64,000 nucleotides of DNA from Natronomonas moolapensis 8.8.11. GTDB lineage: Archaea > Halobacteriota > Halobacteria > Halobacteriales > Haloarculaceae. Shown piece by piece: positions 31,886 through 42,621 of the stretch. The stretch is from the NCBI RefSeq assembly GCF_000591055.1, contig NC_020388.1, positions 1,674,001-1,738,000 on the forward strand, given 5' to 3'. The first letter of the stretch is position 1. The number at the start of each line of letters is the position of its first letter. The translations under genes were made by a program, and so were the position numbers. Below the pieces are notes generated by a model. It was given only the letters and a program-made list of their open reading frames with translations. It searched no databases and was not told the origin of the DNA.

Positions 31886-34144
31886 ATGAATACGGTTCGT
31901 GAGACGGCCCGCGAACTCCTCGCCGCGGCCGCGGCCACGAACGAGCGACGGCTGTTGGTGTTGGCCGGGGACCGTGGGGCCTGTTACGAGGGCGCGAGGA
32001 AGGCCGCGGGAGCGGTCAGCACGGATCGGGCCGTCGCGACGGTCTCCGAGCGCGACGTCGTCGGCGAACGGATCGCCACCGACCGGACGGAGACGCTTCT
32101 CGGGACCACCTACGGCTGTCTCGTCCTCGATTGTCACGACACGTGCCGCCCAAACGTGCTCGGGCAGGCGACCGGGGCCGTCGACGGGGGCGGTCTGCTC
32201 GTGGTGTTGACGCCGCCGCTGTCATCGTGGGCAGGCAGCCACGGACGCTTCGACGAAACGCTCGCAGCGCCGCCGTTTTTACTCGGTGACGTCGGCACCC
32301 GGTTCAGACGCCACCTGATCGAAACCCTCCGCACGCACCGCGGCGTCTCGATCGCCGACGTCGACGCCGGGAGGCGAACGAAACACGACGGGTCGGAGGT
32401 CCGGCCCCGCGGGGCGACGCCCCCGATTCGCCCCCCGACGTCCCACCGATTCCCGGAGGCGGTGTACGAGGCCTGCCGCAGCGTAGACCAACGCGACGCG
32501 GTGTACGCTTGCGAGCGACTGTCCGAGGCGGAGACGGCCGTCGTGCTCGACGCCGATCGGGGACGCGGGAAATCGAGCGCGGCGGGGCTCGCCGCGGCCG
32601 CGTTCGCGCGCTCCGGGGCGAGCGTCCTCGTGACCGCACCGAGCTACCGGAACGCGGCCGAACTCTTCGAGCGCGCCGCCGAGGCGCTGGCGTCGATGGA
32701 CGGCTCCTTCGAGGACGGCAGGGGGGGCGACACCCGGCCGTTCCTCCGGACCGACGACGGCGAGGTACGGTTTCGCCCGCCCGCCGACGCAGCGACGTCG
32801 TCCGCGGATGTGCTGTTCGTCGACGAAGCGGCCGCGATCCCCGTTCGGGTGCTCCGGGAACTCCTCTCTGCCGCCCCGAGCGCCTGCTTTGCGACGACGG
32901 TTCGCGGCTACGAGGGATCGGGTCGCGGCTTCGATATTCGGTTCCGCGAGTCGCTCGAGGCGTCACACGACGTGACGGCGTGTCACCTCTCGGAGCCGAT
33001 TCGGTACGCTCCCGCGGACCCCATCGAAGTGTGGCTGTTCCATGCGTTGTTGCTCGATTCGACCCCACCCCCGGGCGGTCTCTTCGAGGGGGCGACCGCG
33101 TCGGACGTGACCTACGAGCGGATCGACCGCGACCGCCTCGCGGCGAACGAGTCGCTGTTGCGTGAGCTGTTCGGACTGTTAGTCCGTGCGCACTACCGGA
33201 CCCAGCCCGACGACCTCGCGCGGCTGTTGGACGCGCCGGACGCCTCGATCCGTGCCCTCACGGTCGACGGCCACCCCGTTTCAGCCGCACTCCTATCGCG
33301 GGAGGGTGGCCTCGATGCGGAGACGCGGCGGGTCGCATACGAGGGCGACCGGATCGGCGGGAACCTGATCCCGGATCTGCTGACGAGTCAGCTGCGCGAC
33401 CCGGAAGCTGCGGCCCCGGTCGGTCTCCGGGTCGTCCGGATCGTGACACACCACGCCGTCCGCTCCTCCGGGTTCGGCTCGCGACTCCTCGCGGAACTCC
33501 AAGCGGAGTTCGGGGCGGGAAGATCGCCGAACGCCTCTCCCAGCGTCGACTACCTCGGCGTCAGTTATGGTGCGACGCCGGCGCTGCTTCGGTTCTGGTC
33601 GGCGAACGGCTACCGGACGGTCCACCTCTCGACGACGCGAAACGACGCCAGCGGCGAGCACTCGGCGGTGATGCTCCGGCCGCTCTCGGCCGCCGGACGC
33701 GACCTCGCCGATCGACATTCGGCGTGGTTCGGCCGACGAATCGCGGACGTCCTGGCGGGCGCGCTCGACGGTCTCGATCCGGACGTCGTCCGGGCGGCGC
33801 TGGCTTCCGCCGACGCAGACGTGCCGCTCGAGTTGGACGAGTTCGAGTGGCGTCTGGTCGCGAGCGCGGCCGACGGCCCCGGTCTCTACGATACGGCGCC
33901 CGGCCCGTTCCGGACGCTCGCGTTGAAGACGCTGCTCGAGGGGGGGCTTGAGGACCCCGACGCGGAGCGGTTGCTCGTCGTCCGGGGGCTCCAAAACAGG
34001 GGATGGGGGGAGACAGCCGAACGGCTGGGGCACGTCTCACGACGTGCGTGTATGCGGGCGTTCGGCGACGCGTATCGGCCGATTGTCGACCGATACGGCG
34101 GCGACATCGCTCGCAGAGAGACCGATCGCTACCGGAGCGGTTGA
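31886..34144 (+). CDS. tmcA: tRNA(Met) cytidine acetyltransferase
   Basis: 752 residues from ATG 31886. N-terminal DUF1726-type domain, helicase-like module with Walker [15 protein letters not shown] (about 225) and Walker [10 protein letters not shown] (about 312), GNAT domain [19 protein letters not shown] (about 515-533), and a C-terminal tRNA-binding part. Makes N4-acetylcytidine at the elongator tRNA-Met wobble base, and in some archaea in other RNAs. Convergent with the ferredoxin gene, 1 nt apart. Confidence 0.93.
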   Translation: MNTVRETARELLAAAAATNERRLLVLAGDRGACYEGARKAAGAVSTDRAVATVSERDVVGERIATDRTETLLGTTYGCLVLDCHDTCRPNVLGQATGAVDGGGLLVVLTPPLSSWAGSHGRFDETLAAPPFLLGDVGTRFRRHLIETLRTHRGVSIADVDAGRRTKHDGSEVRPRGATPPIRPPTSHRFPEAVYEACRSVDQRDAVYACERLSEAETAVVLDADRGRGKSSAAGLAAAAFARSGASVLVTAPSYRNAAELFERAAEALASMDGSFEDGRGGDTRPFLRTDDGEVRFRPPADAATSSADVLFVDEAAAIPVRVLRELLSAAPSACFATTVRGYEGSGRGFDIRFRESLEASHDVTACHLSEPIRYAPADPIEVWLFHALLLDSTPPPGGLFEGATASDVTYERIDRDRLAANESLLRELFGLLVRAHYRTQPDDLARLLDAPDASIRALTVDGHPVSAALLSREGGLDAETRRVAYEGDRIGGNLIPDLLTSQLRDPEAAAPVGLRVVRIVTHHAVRSSGFGSRLLAELQAEFGAGRSPNASPSVDYLGVSYGATPALLRFWSANGYRTVHLSTTRNDASGEHSAVMLRPLSAAGRDLADRHSAWFGRRIADVLAGALDGLDPDVVRAALASADADVPLELDEFEWRLVASAADGPGLYDTAPGPFRTLALKTLLEGGLEDPDAERLLVVRGLQNRGWGETAERLGHVSRRACMRAFGDAYRPIVDRYGGDIARRETDRYRSG

Positions 34145-34145
34145 A

Positions 34146-34475
34146 CTAGAGACGGTTCTCGCGTCCGGGGTCGACGTCGACCGCGTCGACGGGGCAGACA
34201 TCGACACACAGCATACAGTCGATACACTGAGCCTCGTTTGTCGGGTTCGCTTTCCGCTCGCTTTCGGGGTGTTCGGGGGTTTCGACCCATTCGAAGACGT
34301 CGACGGGACAGTCCTCGAGGCAGGCACCGTCCGCGACACAGATGTCGAAGTCGACGGCGACGTGTGTGCCGCGGACGCCGAGTTGCTCCGGGGGCTCCGT
34401 CGGCCCCCAGACATCGACACCGTGTTCCGTCCCCTCGTTTTCGTGCGTCTCCTCGAAGTTCGGGTCGATCGCCAT
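34146..34475 (-). CDS. Dicluster ferredoxin (3Fe/4Fe type)
   Basis: 109 residues. The first site CVADGACLEDCP (about 47-58) and second site CIDCMLCVDVCP (about 84-95) fit a 7Fe or 8Fe bacterial-type ferredoxin with an N-terminal extension, as in the archaeal zinc-ferredoxin group. Electron carrier, cytoplasmic. Distinct from the plant-type [2Fe-2S] ferredoxin of halophiles. Confidence 0.88.
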   Translation of the reverse strand: MAIDPNFEETHENEGTEHGVDVWGPTEPPEQLGVRGTHVAVDFDICVADGACLEDCPVDVFEWVETPEHPESERKANPTNEAQCIDCMLCVDVCPVDAVDVDPGRENRL

Positions 34476-34541
34476 TCCTACCGATACGGTGGGTTCCCCG
34501 AAGTTAAATCTTGAGTGATCGGAAGCGATTTATCCGTCCGA

Positions 34542-36257
34542 TTACGGGTGGGCGAAGTACGCGACTGACTCCTCGCCGTCGTGGCGGTCGATCCGGGCGA
34601 AGCCGATCCGCTCGAACTGGACCACGTCGTCGGGGTCGTACGCCCCGATACCGGGTTCGGCGCGTCCGATCTCGTCGCCGTTCATCGTCCGGAGTCGAAG
34701 CGGGATGCTCCCGTCGGCCGGCACCCAGTGGATCACGTTTACGTCGCCCTCACGGACGATGGCGATGTCGTCGTCGGTGACCTCGAAGGTGTCGCCGTCG
34801 TACCGGACCGGCCCGAGCCCCTTCAGCCACACCGTTTCGCCCGCATCGGGGACATCGTCGGGTTCGATCCGAACCGCGCCGCCGACCGGGATGTGTCTGC
34901 GCCCGCGGTCCGCGTGGTCCGGATGGACGGGTGGTTCGGCGGTCTCTGGGGCACCGTCGATGGGTGTCTCGATCCCGTCGCGGACGAAAAAGAGCCGATC
35001 GGCGTCGTCGTCGATCAGGTCGCGGTTCTCGGCGTAGATCGAGGACATCGCGAGATCGACGTTCGAGGTCGACGTCCCGAGTCCGACCATCGCCTCGACG
35101 ATCGCCTCGCCGCGGACCCCGCGGCGTCGGAGGCTCGCGACCGTTGGCGCGCGCGGGTCGTCCCACCCGTCGAGGCTGCCCTCTGCGACGAGCTCCTTGA
35201 TTGTCGACGTCGACAGCTCTACGTCGTAGGCGTCGAGTTGGACGTGGCCCCAGTGGAGCACTTCGGGGTACTCCCACCCGAAGTAGTCGTAGACGAACTC
35301 CTGTCGCTTCGCCGAATCCTGGAGGTCGATGCCGCGAACGATGTGGGTAATCCCGAACTCGTGGTCGTCGATCCCCGACTGGAAGTCCAGCATCGGCCAA
35401 CAGCGATAGGACTCGGCTTCCGGCCGCGGGTGCGGCGTGTCGACCATCCGGAACGCGACCCAATCGCGCAACGCGGGGTTTTTGTGTTCGATGTCGGTCC
35501 GGACGCGAAGCACCATCTCGCCGGCGTCGTACTCGCCGTCGACCATCGCCTCGAACTCCGCGTGCGTCGTTTGGCGGTCTTTGTCCCGATGGGGGCAGGC
35601 TTCCCCGTCGTTTTTCAGCGCCGAGAAGGACGCCCCGTCGCAGCTACAGGTGTAGGCACCTCCTTCGTCGATCAGTCGCCGGGCGTGTTCGTAGTACGTC
35701 TCGACGCGGTCGGAGGCTTTGACGACGTCGTCGGGCTCGAACCCCAAATACTCGATCGAGGAGAGGATCTCGTCGTAGGCATCGAGATCGGGCCGTTTCG
35801 TCTCCGGATCCGTATCGTCGAACCGACACAGCATCCAGCCATCGTACAGGTGTTTGTACGTACCGATTACCGCCGGCATCCGGGCGCTTCCGAGGTGCCA
35901 GGGGCCGTTCGGGTTCGGCGCCAGCCGCATCCTGATCTCCCCGTAGGAGTCGGCGTTCGGGAGGTCCGGGAGCCGCTGGTTGTCCTCGTGTTCCTCGGCT
36001 GCCAGTTCCTCGAGCCGCTCCGGGGCGAGTTCTTCGAGCCGATCTCGTTGTTCCGACGTCGAGCGTTCGTTGACCGCCTCGATGACGGGGGCGATGACAC
36101 CCAGAATCTCGTCCCCGTGGGGCCTGAAATCGGGGTTTTCGCCCATCATCGGCCCCATGATCGCACCGACCTGCGCGTCGCTGTCGTGTTTGAGCGCGTT
36201 GAACAGCGCGGCGGTTTCGGCCGCACGCTCTACACGTTCACGAAGCTCTCGTTCCAT
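34542..36257 (-). CDS. gltX: Glutamyl-tRNA synthetase (archaeal type)
   Basis: 571 residues. Class I active site RLAPNPNGPWHLGSARM (HIGH equivalent HLGS), KMSKS equivalent STSTIKELV, zinc-like CSCDG loop (about 203), and a C-terminal beta-barrel anticodon-binding domain as in GlnRS. Non-discriminating in archaea: it also charges tRNA-Gln with Glu for the GatDE route. Confidence 0.96.
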   Translation of the reverse strand: MERELRERVERAAETAALFNALKHDSDAQVGAIMGPMMGENPDFRPHGDEILGVIAPVIEAVNERSTSEQRDRLEELAPERLEELAAEEHEDNQRLPDLPNADSYGEIRMRLAPNPNGPWHLGSARMPAVIGTYKHLYDGWMLCRFDDTDPETKRPDLDAYDEILSSIEYLGFEPDDVVKASDRVETYYEHARRLIDEGGAYTCSCDGASFSALKNDGEACPHRDKDRQTTHAEFEAMVDGEYDAGEMVLRVRTDIEHKNPALRDWVAFRMVDTPHPRPEAESYRCWPMLDFQSGIDDHEFGITHIVRGIDLQDSAKRQEFVYDYFGWEYPEVLHWGHVQLDAYDVELSTSTIKELVAEGSLDGWDDPRAPTVASLRRRGVRGEAIVEAMVGLGTSTSNVDLAMSSIYAENRDLIDDDADRLFFVRDGIETPIDGAPETAEPPVHPDHADRGRRHIPVGGAVRIEPDDVPDAGETVWLKGLGPVRYDGDTFEVTDDDIAIVREGDVNVIHWVPADGSIPLRLRTMNGDEIGRAEPGIGAYDPDDVVQFERIGFARIDRHDGEESVAYFAHP

Positions 36258-36464
36258 CGGCCGCGACTACTGGGGGAACCACCAAAACATCGCGGGTTTC
36301 TCGCGATCCGTTGGGGGGCAAGCAGGCGGATCTAGGGGGAGATCCGACAGCGGTGATCCGCGCGAGCGCCTCGACCGGCTGTCGGCTCGAAGTCAGTTCA
36401 CGGAGAACGCTGCCCCTGCTATCGCACATAAACATTCGGGAAAGCACCGGCTGACGGAGACGGG

Positions 36465-37490
36465 TCAGTAGGTCCGCTCGACGAGGTAGTCGGCGATGCC
36501 CGCGAGGAGTTCACGCGACTCGTTCTCCGGCAGCACCTCGAGTCGGTCCTTGCCGCGCTCGATGAGGTCCATCGCCATCTCCCGGGCGAAGTCGATGCTC
36601 CCCGCGTCCCGGAGCCGTTCGAGGGCCACCTCGATTTCGGCGTCACTCGGGTCGGCAGGGACCAGCTCCTCGACGTCGATACCGTTGTTCCGGGCGTGTA
36701 GCGTGACCGCGGTCCGCTTGCCCTCGACCAGATCGGAGCCGCGCTGTTTGCCGAGCTCCTCGCTGGGCGTCGTCAGGTCCAACAGGTCGTCTTGAATCTG
36801 GAATGCCCGCCCGACGTCGAGGCCATACCCGTGTAGCGCCTCGATCGTCTCCGAGTCGCACCCGAGCAGGATGGCCGGGATCGACGCGGCGGCCCCGTAC
36901 AGGACCGCAGTCTTGTACTCGATCATCTGTAGGTACTCCTCGGTCGTCACGTCGCTGCGGCTCTCGAAGTCGACGTCGAGAGCTTGCCCTTCACAGATCT
37001 CCGTACAGGTCGTCGCTAGCTCGTTGAGCGCGTCCACGCTCCTGTCCGCCGGGGCACCAGTCTCGAGCATATACTCGAACGCCTTCGAATAGAGCGTGTC
37101 ACCGGCCAGGATCGCGGTTTCGAGGTCGTACTCGCGGTGGACAGCCGGCACGCCCCGTCTGAGGTCGTCGTCGTCCATGATGTCGTCGTGGATCAGCGTG
37201 AACGACTGGATGACCTCGATCGAGACGGCGGCGGAGAGGACGTCGACGCGCTCGCCGTTCGGCGTCGGGAAATCCCGGTAGCCCGTCGCGGGTGCGTCCG
37301 TCCCCGAGATCGATTCCGCCACGAGCAACAACACCGCCGGGCGGAGGCGTTTACCGCCCGCGTCGAGCAGGTACCGCGAGGCCTCATAGAGCCGCTCCGG
37401 CTTTTTGACCGGCAGCTGTTCGGCGATCGCATCGTTGACGATCGCACGCCGGTCGACGATAGCCGATTCGACGCGTTCTGGGTTCGTCAT
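36465..37490 (-). CDS. idsA: Polyprenyl (geranylgeranyl/farnesylgeranyl) diphosphate synthase
   Basis: 341 residues. The first Asp-rich motif [15 protein letters not shown] (about 95-109), second motif [11 protein letters not shown] (about 227) and [13 protein letters not shown] identify a trans-isoprenyl synthase. Makes the C20 or C25 chain for archaeal ether lipids. ATGA overlap with the RNase J gene upstream. Confidence 0.93.
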   Translation of the reverse strand: MTNPERVESAIVDRRAIVNDAIAEQLPVKKPERLYEASRYLLDAGGKRLRPAVLLLVAESISGTDAPATGYRDFPTPNGERVDVLSAAVSIEVIQSFTLIHDDIMDDDDLRRGVPAVHREYDLETAILAGDTLYSKAFEYMLETGAPADRSVDALNELATTCTEICEGQALDVDFESRSDVTTEEYLQMIEYKTAVLYGAAASIPAILLGCDSETIEALHGYGLDVGRAFQIQDDLLDLTTPSEELGKQRGSDLVEGKRTAVTLHARNNGIDVEELVPADPSDAEIEVALERLRDAGSIDFAREMAMDLIERGKDRLEVLPENESRELLAGIADYLVERTY

Positions 37491-38827
37491 TCCGTAAGCT
37501 GGATGATGTTGCCGTTCTGGGTGATGTGGAGGTCGTCACCGACGTTGTAGCCCTGGCCGCGGGCCAGATCGACGTACGGCGAGAAGCCTTTCATGTCCTG
37601 GTGGGCCGGAACGATGTTCTCCGGCTGGAGCGCGTCGAGCATCTGGTAGTGGCCCTCGGTTTGGAGGTGCCCGGAGACGTGGATATCGTCGTAGATACGC
37701 GCACCCTGCATCCCGAGGAGCGTCTCGGCCTGATAGCGTTGGCCCTCGTTGGTCGGTTCGGGGATCACCCGGGCCGAAAAGATGACCTTGTCGCCGTCGT
37801 CGAGTTCGTACGGCGTCTCACCGCGGGCCATTCTCGTCAGCATCGCCCGCGGTTCGCCCTGGTGGCCGGTGACGACCGGGAGGTAGTTTTCTTTGCCCTC
37901 GTTCATGATCCGTTTGAACGTCCGGTCGACGGATTTGCGGTGGCCGTACATCCCCAGATCGTTCGGGAAGTCGATGAAGTCGAGCCGTTCGGCCGTCCCG
38001 GAGTACTTCTCCATCGAGCGGCCCAAGAGGACGGGTTGACGACCGATGTCGTCGGCGAACTCGACGAGGGACTTGACGCGGGCGATGTGGCTCGAGAACG
38101 TGGTCGCAACGATGCCGCCGTCGTAGTCCTCCAAGGAGTACATAACGTCTTTCAGCTGTTCGCGCGCAACGGACTCCGAAGGCGTCTTGCCCTTCTTGCC
38201 GGCGTTCGTGCAGTCCTCGATATAACAGAGCACGCCCTCGCGACCGATCTCGCGGAAGCGCTCCATGTCGATGGGATCGCCGATGACAGGGCTGTGGTCC
38301 ATCCGCTTGTCGAGGCCGTAGACGACGGCCCCCTCCGGCGTGTGCAAGACCGGGTTGATCGCGTCGATGATGGAGTGAGTCACGTTGACGAGTTCCAACT
38401 CGCAGTCCTCGCCGATGTCCATCGACTCGCCGGGGTCCATCTTGATGAGGTCGTTTTGGACGCCGAATTTCTCCTCGCTTTGGATCTCCTGTTTGACCAA
38501 CTCGATGGTGAACGGCGTCGCCACGATCGGCGCGTCGTACCGATGTGCCAACTTCGAGATCGCCCCGATGTGATCGAGGTGGCCGTGGGTCGGCACGATG
38601 GCCTGTACGTCTCCCTCGATGTCGGACATGACGCGGTCGTCCGGGATCGCGCCCATGTCGATTAGATCCAGGCTGTGCATCCGTTCGGTCTCGACGTTGT
38701 CGTGGATGAGAACCTTCGAGAGGTTCAGCCCCATATCGAAGATCACGACGTTGTCGCCGGCGCGGACCGCCGTCATCTGTCTCCCTACTTCCTCGTAGCC
38801 GCCGATAGTTGCGATTTCGACTTCCAT
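37487..38827 (-). CDS. rnj: Ribonuclease J (MBL/beta-CASP)
   Basis: 446 residues. MBL motif HGHLDHIGA (about 81-89), beta-CASP region (about 200-350) with [14 protein letters not shown] and [13 protein letters not shown], and the final histidine motif [11 protein letters not shown]. Archaeal RNase J is a 5'-3' exonuclease in RNA decay. A proximal TATA-like CATATACA (about 38877-38884) on the opposite strand lies about 50 nt upstream. Paired with idsA in many haloarchaea. Confidence 0.92.
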   Translation of the reverse strand: MEVEIATIGGYEEVGRQMTAVRAGDNVVIFDMGLNLSKVLIHDNVETERMHSLDLIDMGAIPDDRVMSDIEGDVQAIVPTHGHLDHIGAISKLAHRYDAPIVATPFTIELVKQEIQSEEKFGVQNDLIKMDPGESMDIGEDCELELVNVTHSIIDAINPVLHTPEGAVVYGLDKRMDHSPVIGDPIDMERFREIGREGVLCYIEDCTNAGKKGKTPSESVAREQLKDVMYSLEDYDGGIVATTFSSHIARVKSLVEFADDIGRQPVLLGRSMEKYSGTAERLDFIDFPNDLGMYGHRKSVDRTFKRIMNEGKENYLPVVTGHQGEPRAMLTRMARGETPYELDDGDKVIFSARVIPEPTNEGQRYQAETLLGMQGARIYDDIHVSGHLQTEGHYQMLDALQPENIVPAHQDMKGFSPYVDLARGQGYNVGDDLHITQNGNIIQLTE

Positions 38828-39094
38828 GATTTGCCTCCGAGAGGACGATCGTCGACCCGACGGCTGGGCGGCCGGCCATATACACGGCCGTCTGTGACGG
38901 ACGCGACACCGACGGATCGGTGCGCCGACGGTCGGAACCGGCGAGGCGTTCGATCGGACGACCCGATCGCGTGGCCCCGTCAGCCGTCTCCCGCCCGCAA
39001 CTGCCGGCCGCCCGCCCGGATCCGGGGCGACCGTCGCTCGGTTATCAGGAGGTTCGAACTCGGGGTTTAAAAACTAGTGGGTTGACCGACACGG
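38828..39094. other. Intergenic region upstream of rnj
   Basis: 267 nt without a gene. Two TATA-like elements face rnj: one near 38880 and one, TTTTTAAAC on the minus strand, near 39063-39071. They allow either a short or a 200-nt leader. No tRNA or hairpin array seen. Confidence 0.4.
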
Positions 39095-39874
39095 TCACTC
39101 TATTTCGGTCCCGGGGTCGCCGCCGCCGGCGAACGCCTCTAGCCCGTCCAGATCGAAGACGTACGCCGACGCGTCGAGCGACAGCAGTTCGCGGACCTTG
39201 CCGGCCATCCCCCCGGTGACGTCGGTCGAGTCGCTCGCGCCAACCGCGTCGGCGACGTCGTCGAAGGAGCCGATCCGCTCGATGACGTCCCCGTCGGCGT
39301 CGTAGACGCCCGGAACCGACGAGCAGACCCCAACGCGGTCGGCGTCGAGCGCGCGAGAGAGCGCAACGACGAGTTCGTCGCCGGAGACGATCGTCGCCCC
39401 CGCGTCCGCGTGGACGATCGTGTCCCCGTGTAACACCGGGACGAATCGCTCTTCGAGCATCGCCGCCGCCGGAGTGGTTTCGAGCCGAAGCGTCCCGTCG
39501 GCGGCCCGGGTCGCCGCCGAGAGCGGATGGACGGGAAGGGCGGACACCCCGGCCTCGACCAGTGCCCCGACCACAGCTTCGTTGAGCCGCTTCATCGCCC
39601 CGTGAATCGAGCGGATTGCACCGTCGTCGTGTGTCCCCTCCGCGCTCGAAACGCCGTGCTCGGCCGCGTAGTGGTGGCCAAAGCTCCCGCCACCGTGGAC
39701 GACGACGACGCGGCCGGGGATCGTCGCCACGGCTTCGGCCGCCCGTTCGAGCGCCCCCGCGTCGATCGTCTCCGGCGTGCCCTTTTGTGTGACGACGCTC
39801 CCGCCGAGTTTCAACACGGTCGTTGTCTCCAGACCTGCTTCGGACCGGTCCGGCGCGTCTTGCTCCGGCGTCAT
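39095..39874 (-). CDS. ipk: Isopentenyl phosphate kinase
   Basis: 259 residues from ATG 39874. Amino-acid-kinase fold: TTVLKLGGSVVTQKG, VVVVHGGGSFGHHYA with the substrate His of IPK, VLHGDTIVHADAG and VTGGMAGKVREL. Phosphorylates isopentenyl phosphate to IPP in the archaeal mevalonate route. ATGA overlap with mevalonate kinase. Confidence 0.95.
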   Translation of the reverse strand: MTPEQDAPDRSEAGLETTTVLKLGGSVVTQKGTPETIDAGALERAAEAVATIPGRVVVVHGGGSFGHHYAAEHGVSSAEGTHDDGAIRSIHGAMKRLNEAVVGALVEAGVSALPVHPLSAATRAADGTLRLETTPAAAMLEERFVPVLHGDTIVHADAGATIVSGDELVVALSRALDADRVGVCSSVPGVYDADGDVIERIGSFDDVADAVGASDSTDVTGGMAGKVRELLSLDASAYVFDLDGLEAFAGGGDPGTEIE

Positions 39875-40860
39875 CGCTCGACCCGAACCCCCTCGGTGTC
39901 GAGTTCGGCGCGGAACGCGTCCGTACAGCCCGGCGTGTACTCCAGAGCCGTGTGGGTCTGTTCGGTCCGATCCAGAGCGACGATACAGCCGCCACCGCCC
40001 GCGCCGGTGAGCTTCGCGCCGAGGGCGTCGGCCTCCCTGGCCGCCCACACCATCGTATCGAGCGAGCGCGCGGAGACGCCGAGCGCGGACAAAAGCCCGT
40101 GGTTGAAGTCCATCAGCCGACCGAGCTCCTCGACGTCGCCGTCGCGCAACGCCGCCTCGCCCGCCCTGACGAGGTCGCCGATCGACTCGACCGCGTCGGC
40201 CGCGAAGCCGTAGGTGTGTTTCAGTTCCCGGACGCCGGCCACGAGTTCACCGGTGTCGCCGGTGTTGCCGTCGTACCCGACCACGAAGGGCAGCGTCGGG
40301 ACCTCTCCGAGCCGCCGACAGTCCTCGCCCTGTACGCGGACCGCCCCGCCCATCGCCGAGCAGAACGTGTCCGCCCGCGAGGCCTGGCCGTCCTGGACGT
40401 CGTACTCGACCTGATACGCCCGGTCGGCGAGTTCCTCTGACGACAACTCGGCGCCGAGTTCGCGCGTCGCGGCGTCGATCCCGGCGACGACGACGGCCGC
40501 CGAGGAGCCGAGCCCCGCCCCCAGCGGGATGTCGCTTTCGACGGTCACGTCGAACCCGGCCGCCGGTTCCCCGGCCGCATCGAGCGCCTGCGCTATCGCC
40601 CCGTCGATGTATCCGGTCGCCGCCTCCACCAGCGGCGCCGGGACGTCGACGTCCGGCCTGGTGTCGGTCTCTCCCCCCCAAGTGACAGTAAACCCATCGA
40701 GGGTCAGATCGTTCGCCCGCACCCGGAGCCGTTCGTCCTCGCGCCGCTCGACTGTGACCCGTGCTCGGCGCTCGATGGCACACGGAACGGCCGGTTCGCC
40801 GTAGACGACGGCGTGTTCGCCGAAGAGATACACTTTGCCCGGGGCGCTCGACGTGGTCAT
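39871..40860 (-). CDS. mvk: Mevalonate kinase
   Basis: 329 residues from ATG 40860. GHMP kinase signature: SAPGKVYLFGEHAVVYGEPA, the ATP loop IPLGAGLGSSAAVVVAGI (about 115-132) and LTGAGGGGCIVALD near the C-terminus. Supplies mevalonate-5-phosphate. Operon with ipk. Confidence 0.96.
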   Translation of the reverse strand: MTTSSAPGKVYLFGEHAVVYGEPAVPCAIERRARVTVERREDERLRVRANDLTLDGFTVTWGGETDTRPDVDVPAPLVEAATGYIDGAIAQALDAAGEPAAGFDVTVESDIPLGAGLGSSAAVVVAGIDAATRELGAELSSEELADRAYQVEYDVQDGQASRADTFCSAMGGAVRVQGEDCRRLGEVPTLPFVVGYDGNTGDTGELVAGVRELKHTYGFAADAVESIGDLVRAGEAALRDGDVEELGRLMDFNHGLLSALGVSARSLDTMVWAAREADALGAKLTGAGGGGCIVALDRTEQTHTALEYTPGCTDAFRAELDTEGVRVER

Positions 40861-41033
40861 ACCGATGGCTCGTGGGGGCCGAACAAAAAGAGTACCCGAA
40901 CGCGTCCGGGATCGGTCGTTTCGCTCGGTTCGGCCCGAAAGCGGTTCACGGCGTCGACGAGACGCCTCGCGTCCCGGTCGCACGCCAGAACGCGGAGCAG
41001 TCCGGAGACGGGCCTAGATCGCGTCCGCTGCGT

Positions 41034-41747
41034 TCACCTGTCGTCCGTGTTCGTATCGCCACCGTCCATGTCCATATCGCCGTCCGCCCCGTCGTCGCCC
41101 TCGATGAACCGTTCTCTATAAAACATCGCCAGGTCCCGATCGAACTCCTCGAACGTGATGATGTCTCCGTCGCCGTACGCGTCGAACTCCTCGACGAACG
41201 CCTCGGCGTCGCCCCGGTCGGCGAACGGCGTCGGGTTCCGCATCATGACGTCGTCGACGTGGTCGGGGTCGGTCACGCGGACGAAGAACGCGTCGGACGC
41301 ACGCAGGCGGTCGCCGGTCTCGAAGCCGGTAACCCACGCGGCCTCGAGGTCGGAATCGGGACCGTCGAACCGGTCGGTGTAGGCGGTGTACGCCGCCAGA
41401 CAGCCGGACGTGTCGAAGAACGCCCGATCCCCGTTCGTGTGGACGAGCTGTGCGTTCCACTCCGGGTACTCCGCCGGTATCATGTTACAGACGGGACAGG
41501 AGACGTCCTCCGGGAACGCGACCGGTTCGCCCAGGTCGGCCTCGGCGTTCGCGTCCCCCGTCTCGTCGCCTCCGCCGTCGGTTTCTCCGTCTTCTTCCTC
41601 ACCGGACCCGTTTTCCGTCCCGTCACCGCCGCTGTCCGCCGGGGCGTCGCCGTTGCCGGTACACCCCGCCACGCCGACGAGGAGCCCGGCACCCGTCGCG
41701 GCGAGCACGTCGCGTCGTGTCGACACTGTGTGATCCATGTCTGACAT
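41034..41747 (-). CDS. NosL-like copper lipoprotein
   Basis: 237 residues. Twin-arginine signal STRRDVLAATGAGLLV with lipobox VAGC (Cys29 lipidated), then an acidic linker and a NosL domain with CPVCNMIPAEYPEWNAQ (about 83-99), a Met/Cys Cu(I) site, and GDRAFFDTSGCLAAY. NosL delivers copper to nitrous oxide reductase; no nos genes are in this window, so a general copper role is possible. An operator-like repeat precedes it. Confidence 0.85.
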   Translation of the reverse strand: MSDMDHTVSTRRDVLAATGAGLLVGVAGCTGNGDAPADSGGDGTENGSGEEEDGETDGGGDETGDANAEADLGEPVAFPEDVSCPVCNMIPAEYPEWNAQLVHTNGDRAFFDTSGCLAAYTAYTDRFDGPDSDLEAAWVTGFETGDRLRASDAFFVRVTDPDHVDDVMMRNPTPFADRGDAEAFVEEFDAYGDGDIITFEEFDRDLAMFYRERFIEGDDGADGDMDMDGGDTNTDDR

Positions 41748-41769
41748 GAGTATGGCTACGAAGCCACTT

Positions 41770-41803
41770 CAAAAAGGTAGTCTGGTGCGTTCGTACAACG
41801 AAC
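41770..41803 (-). promoter_or_regulatory. nosL-like gene promoter with GTTCGT-N3-ACGAAC site
   Basis: The TATA-like CTTTTTGAAG (41770-41779) lies about 25 nt before the start. Next to it, at 41789-41803, is a perfect 6-bp inverted repeat with a 3-nt spacer. Confidence 0.5.
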
Positions 41804-41934
41804 CACGGCCGAGTCGTCGTTGCGGCCGGGGAGATCCGGGCGTCGCCCCGGCCCCGTCGTTCAGTGTCTCTATATCCCGTGTCACGCGACGGTACGACGG
41901 AAACGCACAAGCCGCTGGCGCTCACAGGTCAGCT

Positions 41935-42585
41935 GTGTCGATCGAACTGCGCCGCCACGTCAGCGCGCTCGTCTCGGACTTCGCCGCGGCGTACGGCGAG
42001 GTCGACCTCGTTCGCCGGCGCGTCGAGTGCGGCCCGGCAGAGCGCGACGCGGTCGTCGATTCGTTCGAGTCGTTCGGCGTCGTCGGCGGTGCCGGAGTGT
42101 TGATCGTGCGGGACGGGGCGGTGTTGTTGGCCAGATACGAGCGCGCCGACGGCTGGATCGAACCCGGCGCGGGGCGGCGCCCCGGCGAGTCCTACACCGA
42201 CTGTGCGAAACGCGGCGTCCGGGAGACGGCCGGAACCGAGGCCGCGATCGAGGGGCTTGCAGGGGTGCAACTCGTCTACCTCGACGATCCGACCGATCGA
42301 CCGCCGGTTCCGAACCCGTACGTCGCGTTCAGGGGCTCGATCGCCGGCGGCGCACCGGTTCCGGACGCGGACGCCACGGCGACGGAGACGACCGGTTCGG
42401 AGCCGAACCCGGAGGCGGACGGCGTCCGAACGCCGGGAGACGACCCCGCGGCCACCGGGGGACCGTCCGTGACACCCGACGGGACGCCCGTAGCGCTCCG
42501 GTGGGCCGAGGAACTGCCCGAGCGACTGGCTTACGACCAGCTTTCGGAGCTTCCGCTCGGTGGGCGAGGCGAACAACATATATAA
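41935..42585 (+). CDS. NUDIX-fold protein with weakened box
   Basis: 216 residues from GTG 41935. The NUDIX region (about 70-110) reads PGAGRRPGESYTDCAKRGVRE. The Gly and the first Glu are kept, but the REUxEExG core is RGVRETAGT, so metal-binding glutamates are partly lost. An Asp/Glu/Thr-rich insert (about 140-180) interrupts the C-terminal part. Hydrolysis of a nucleoside-diphosphate-X substrate is uncertain. Confidence 0.75.
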   Translation: MSIELRRHVSALVSDFAAAYGEVDLVRRRVECGPAERDAVVDSFESFGVVGGAGVLIVRDGAVLLARYERADGWIEPGAGRRPGESYTDCAKRGVRETAGTEAAIEGLAGVQLVYLDDPTDRPPVPNPYVAFRGSIAGGAPVPDADATATETTGSEPNPEADGVRTPGDDPAATGGPSVTPDGTPVALRWAEELPERLAYDQLSELPLGGRGEQHI

Positions 42586-42621
42586 ACCGGGCGTCGCACC
42601 GCCCCCGAAGAAGCGATCCCG

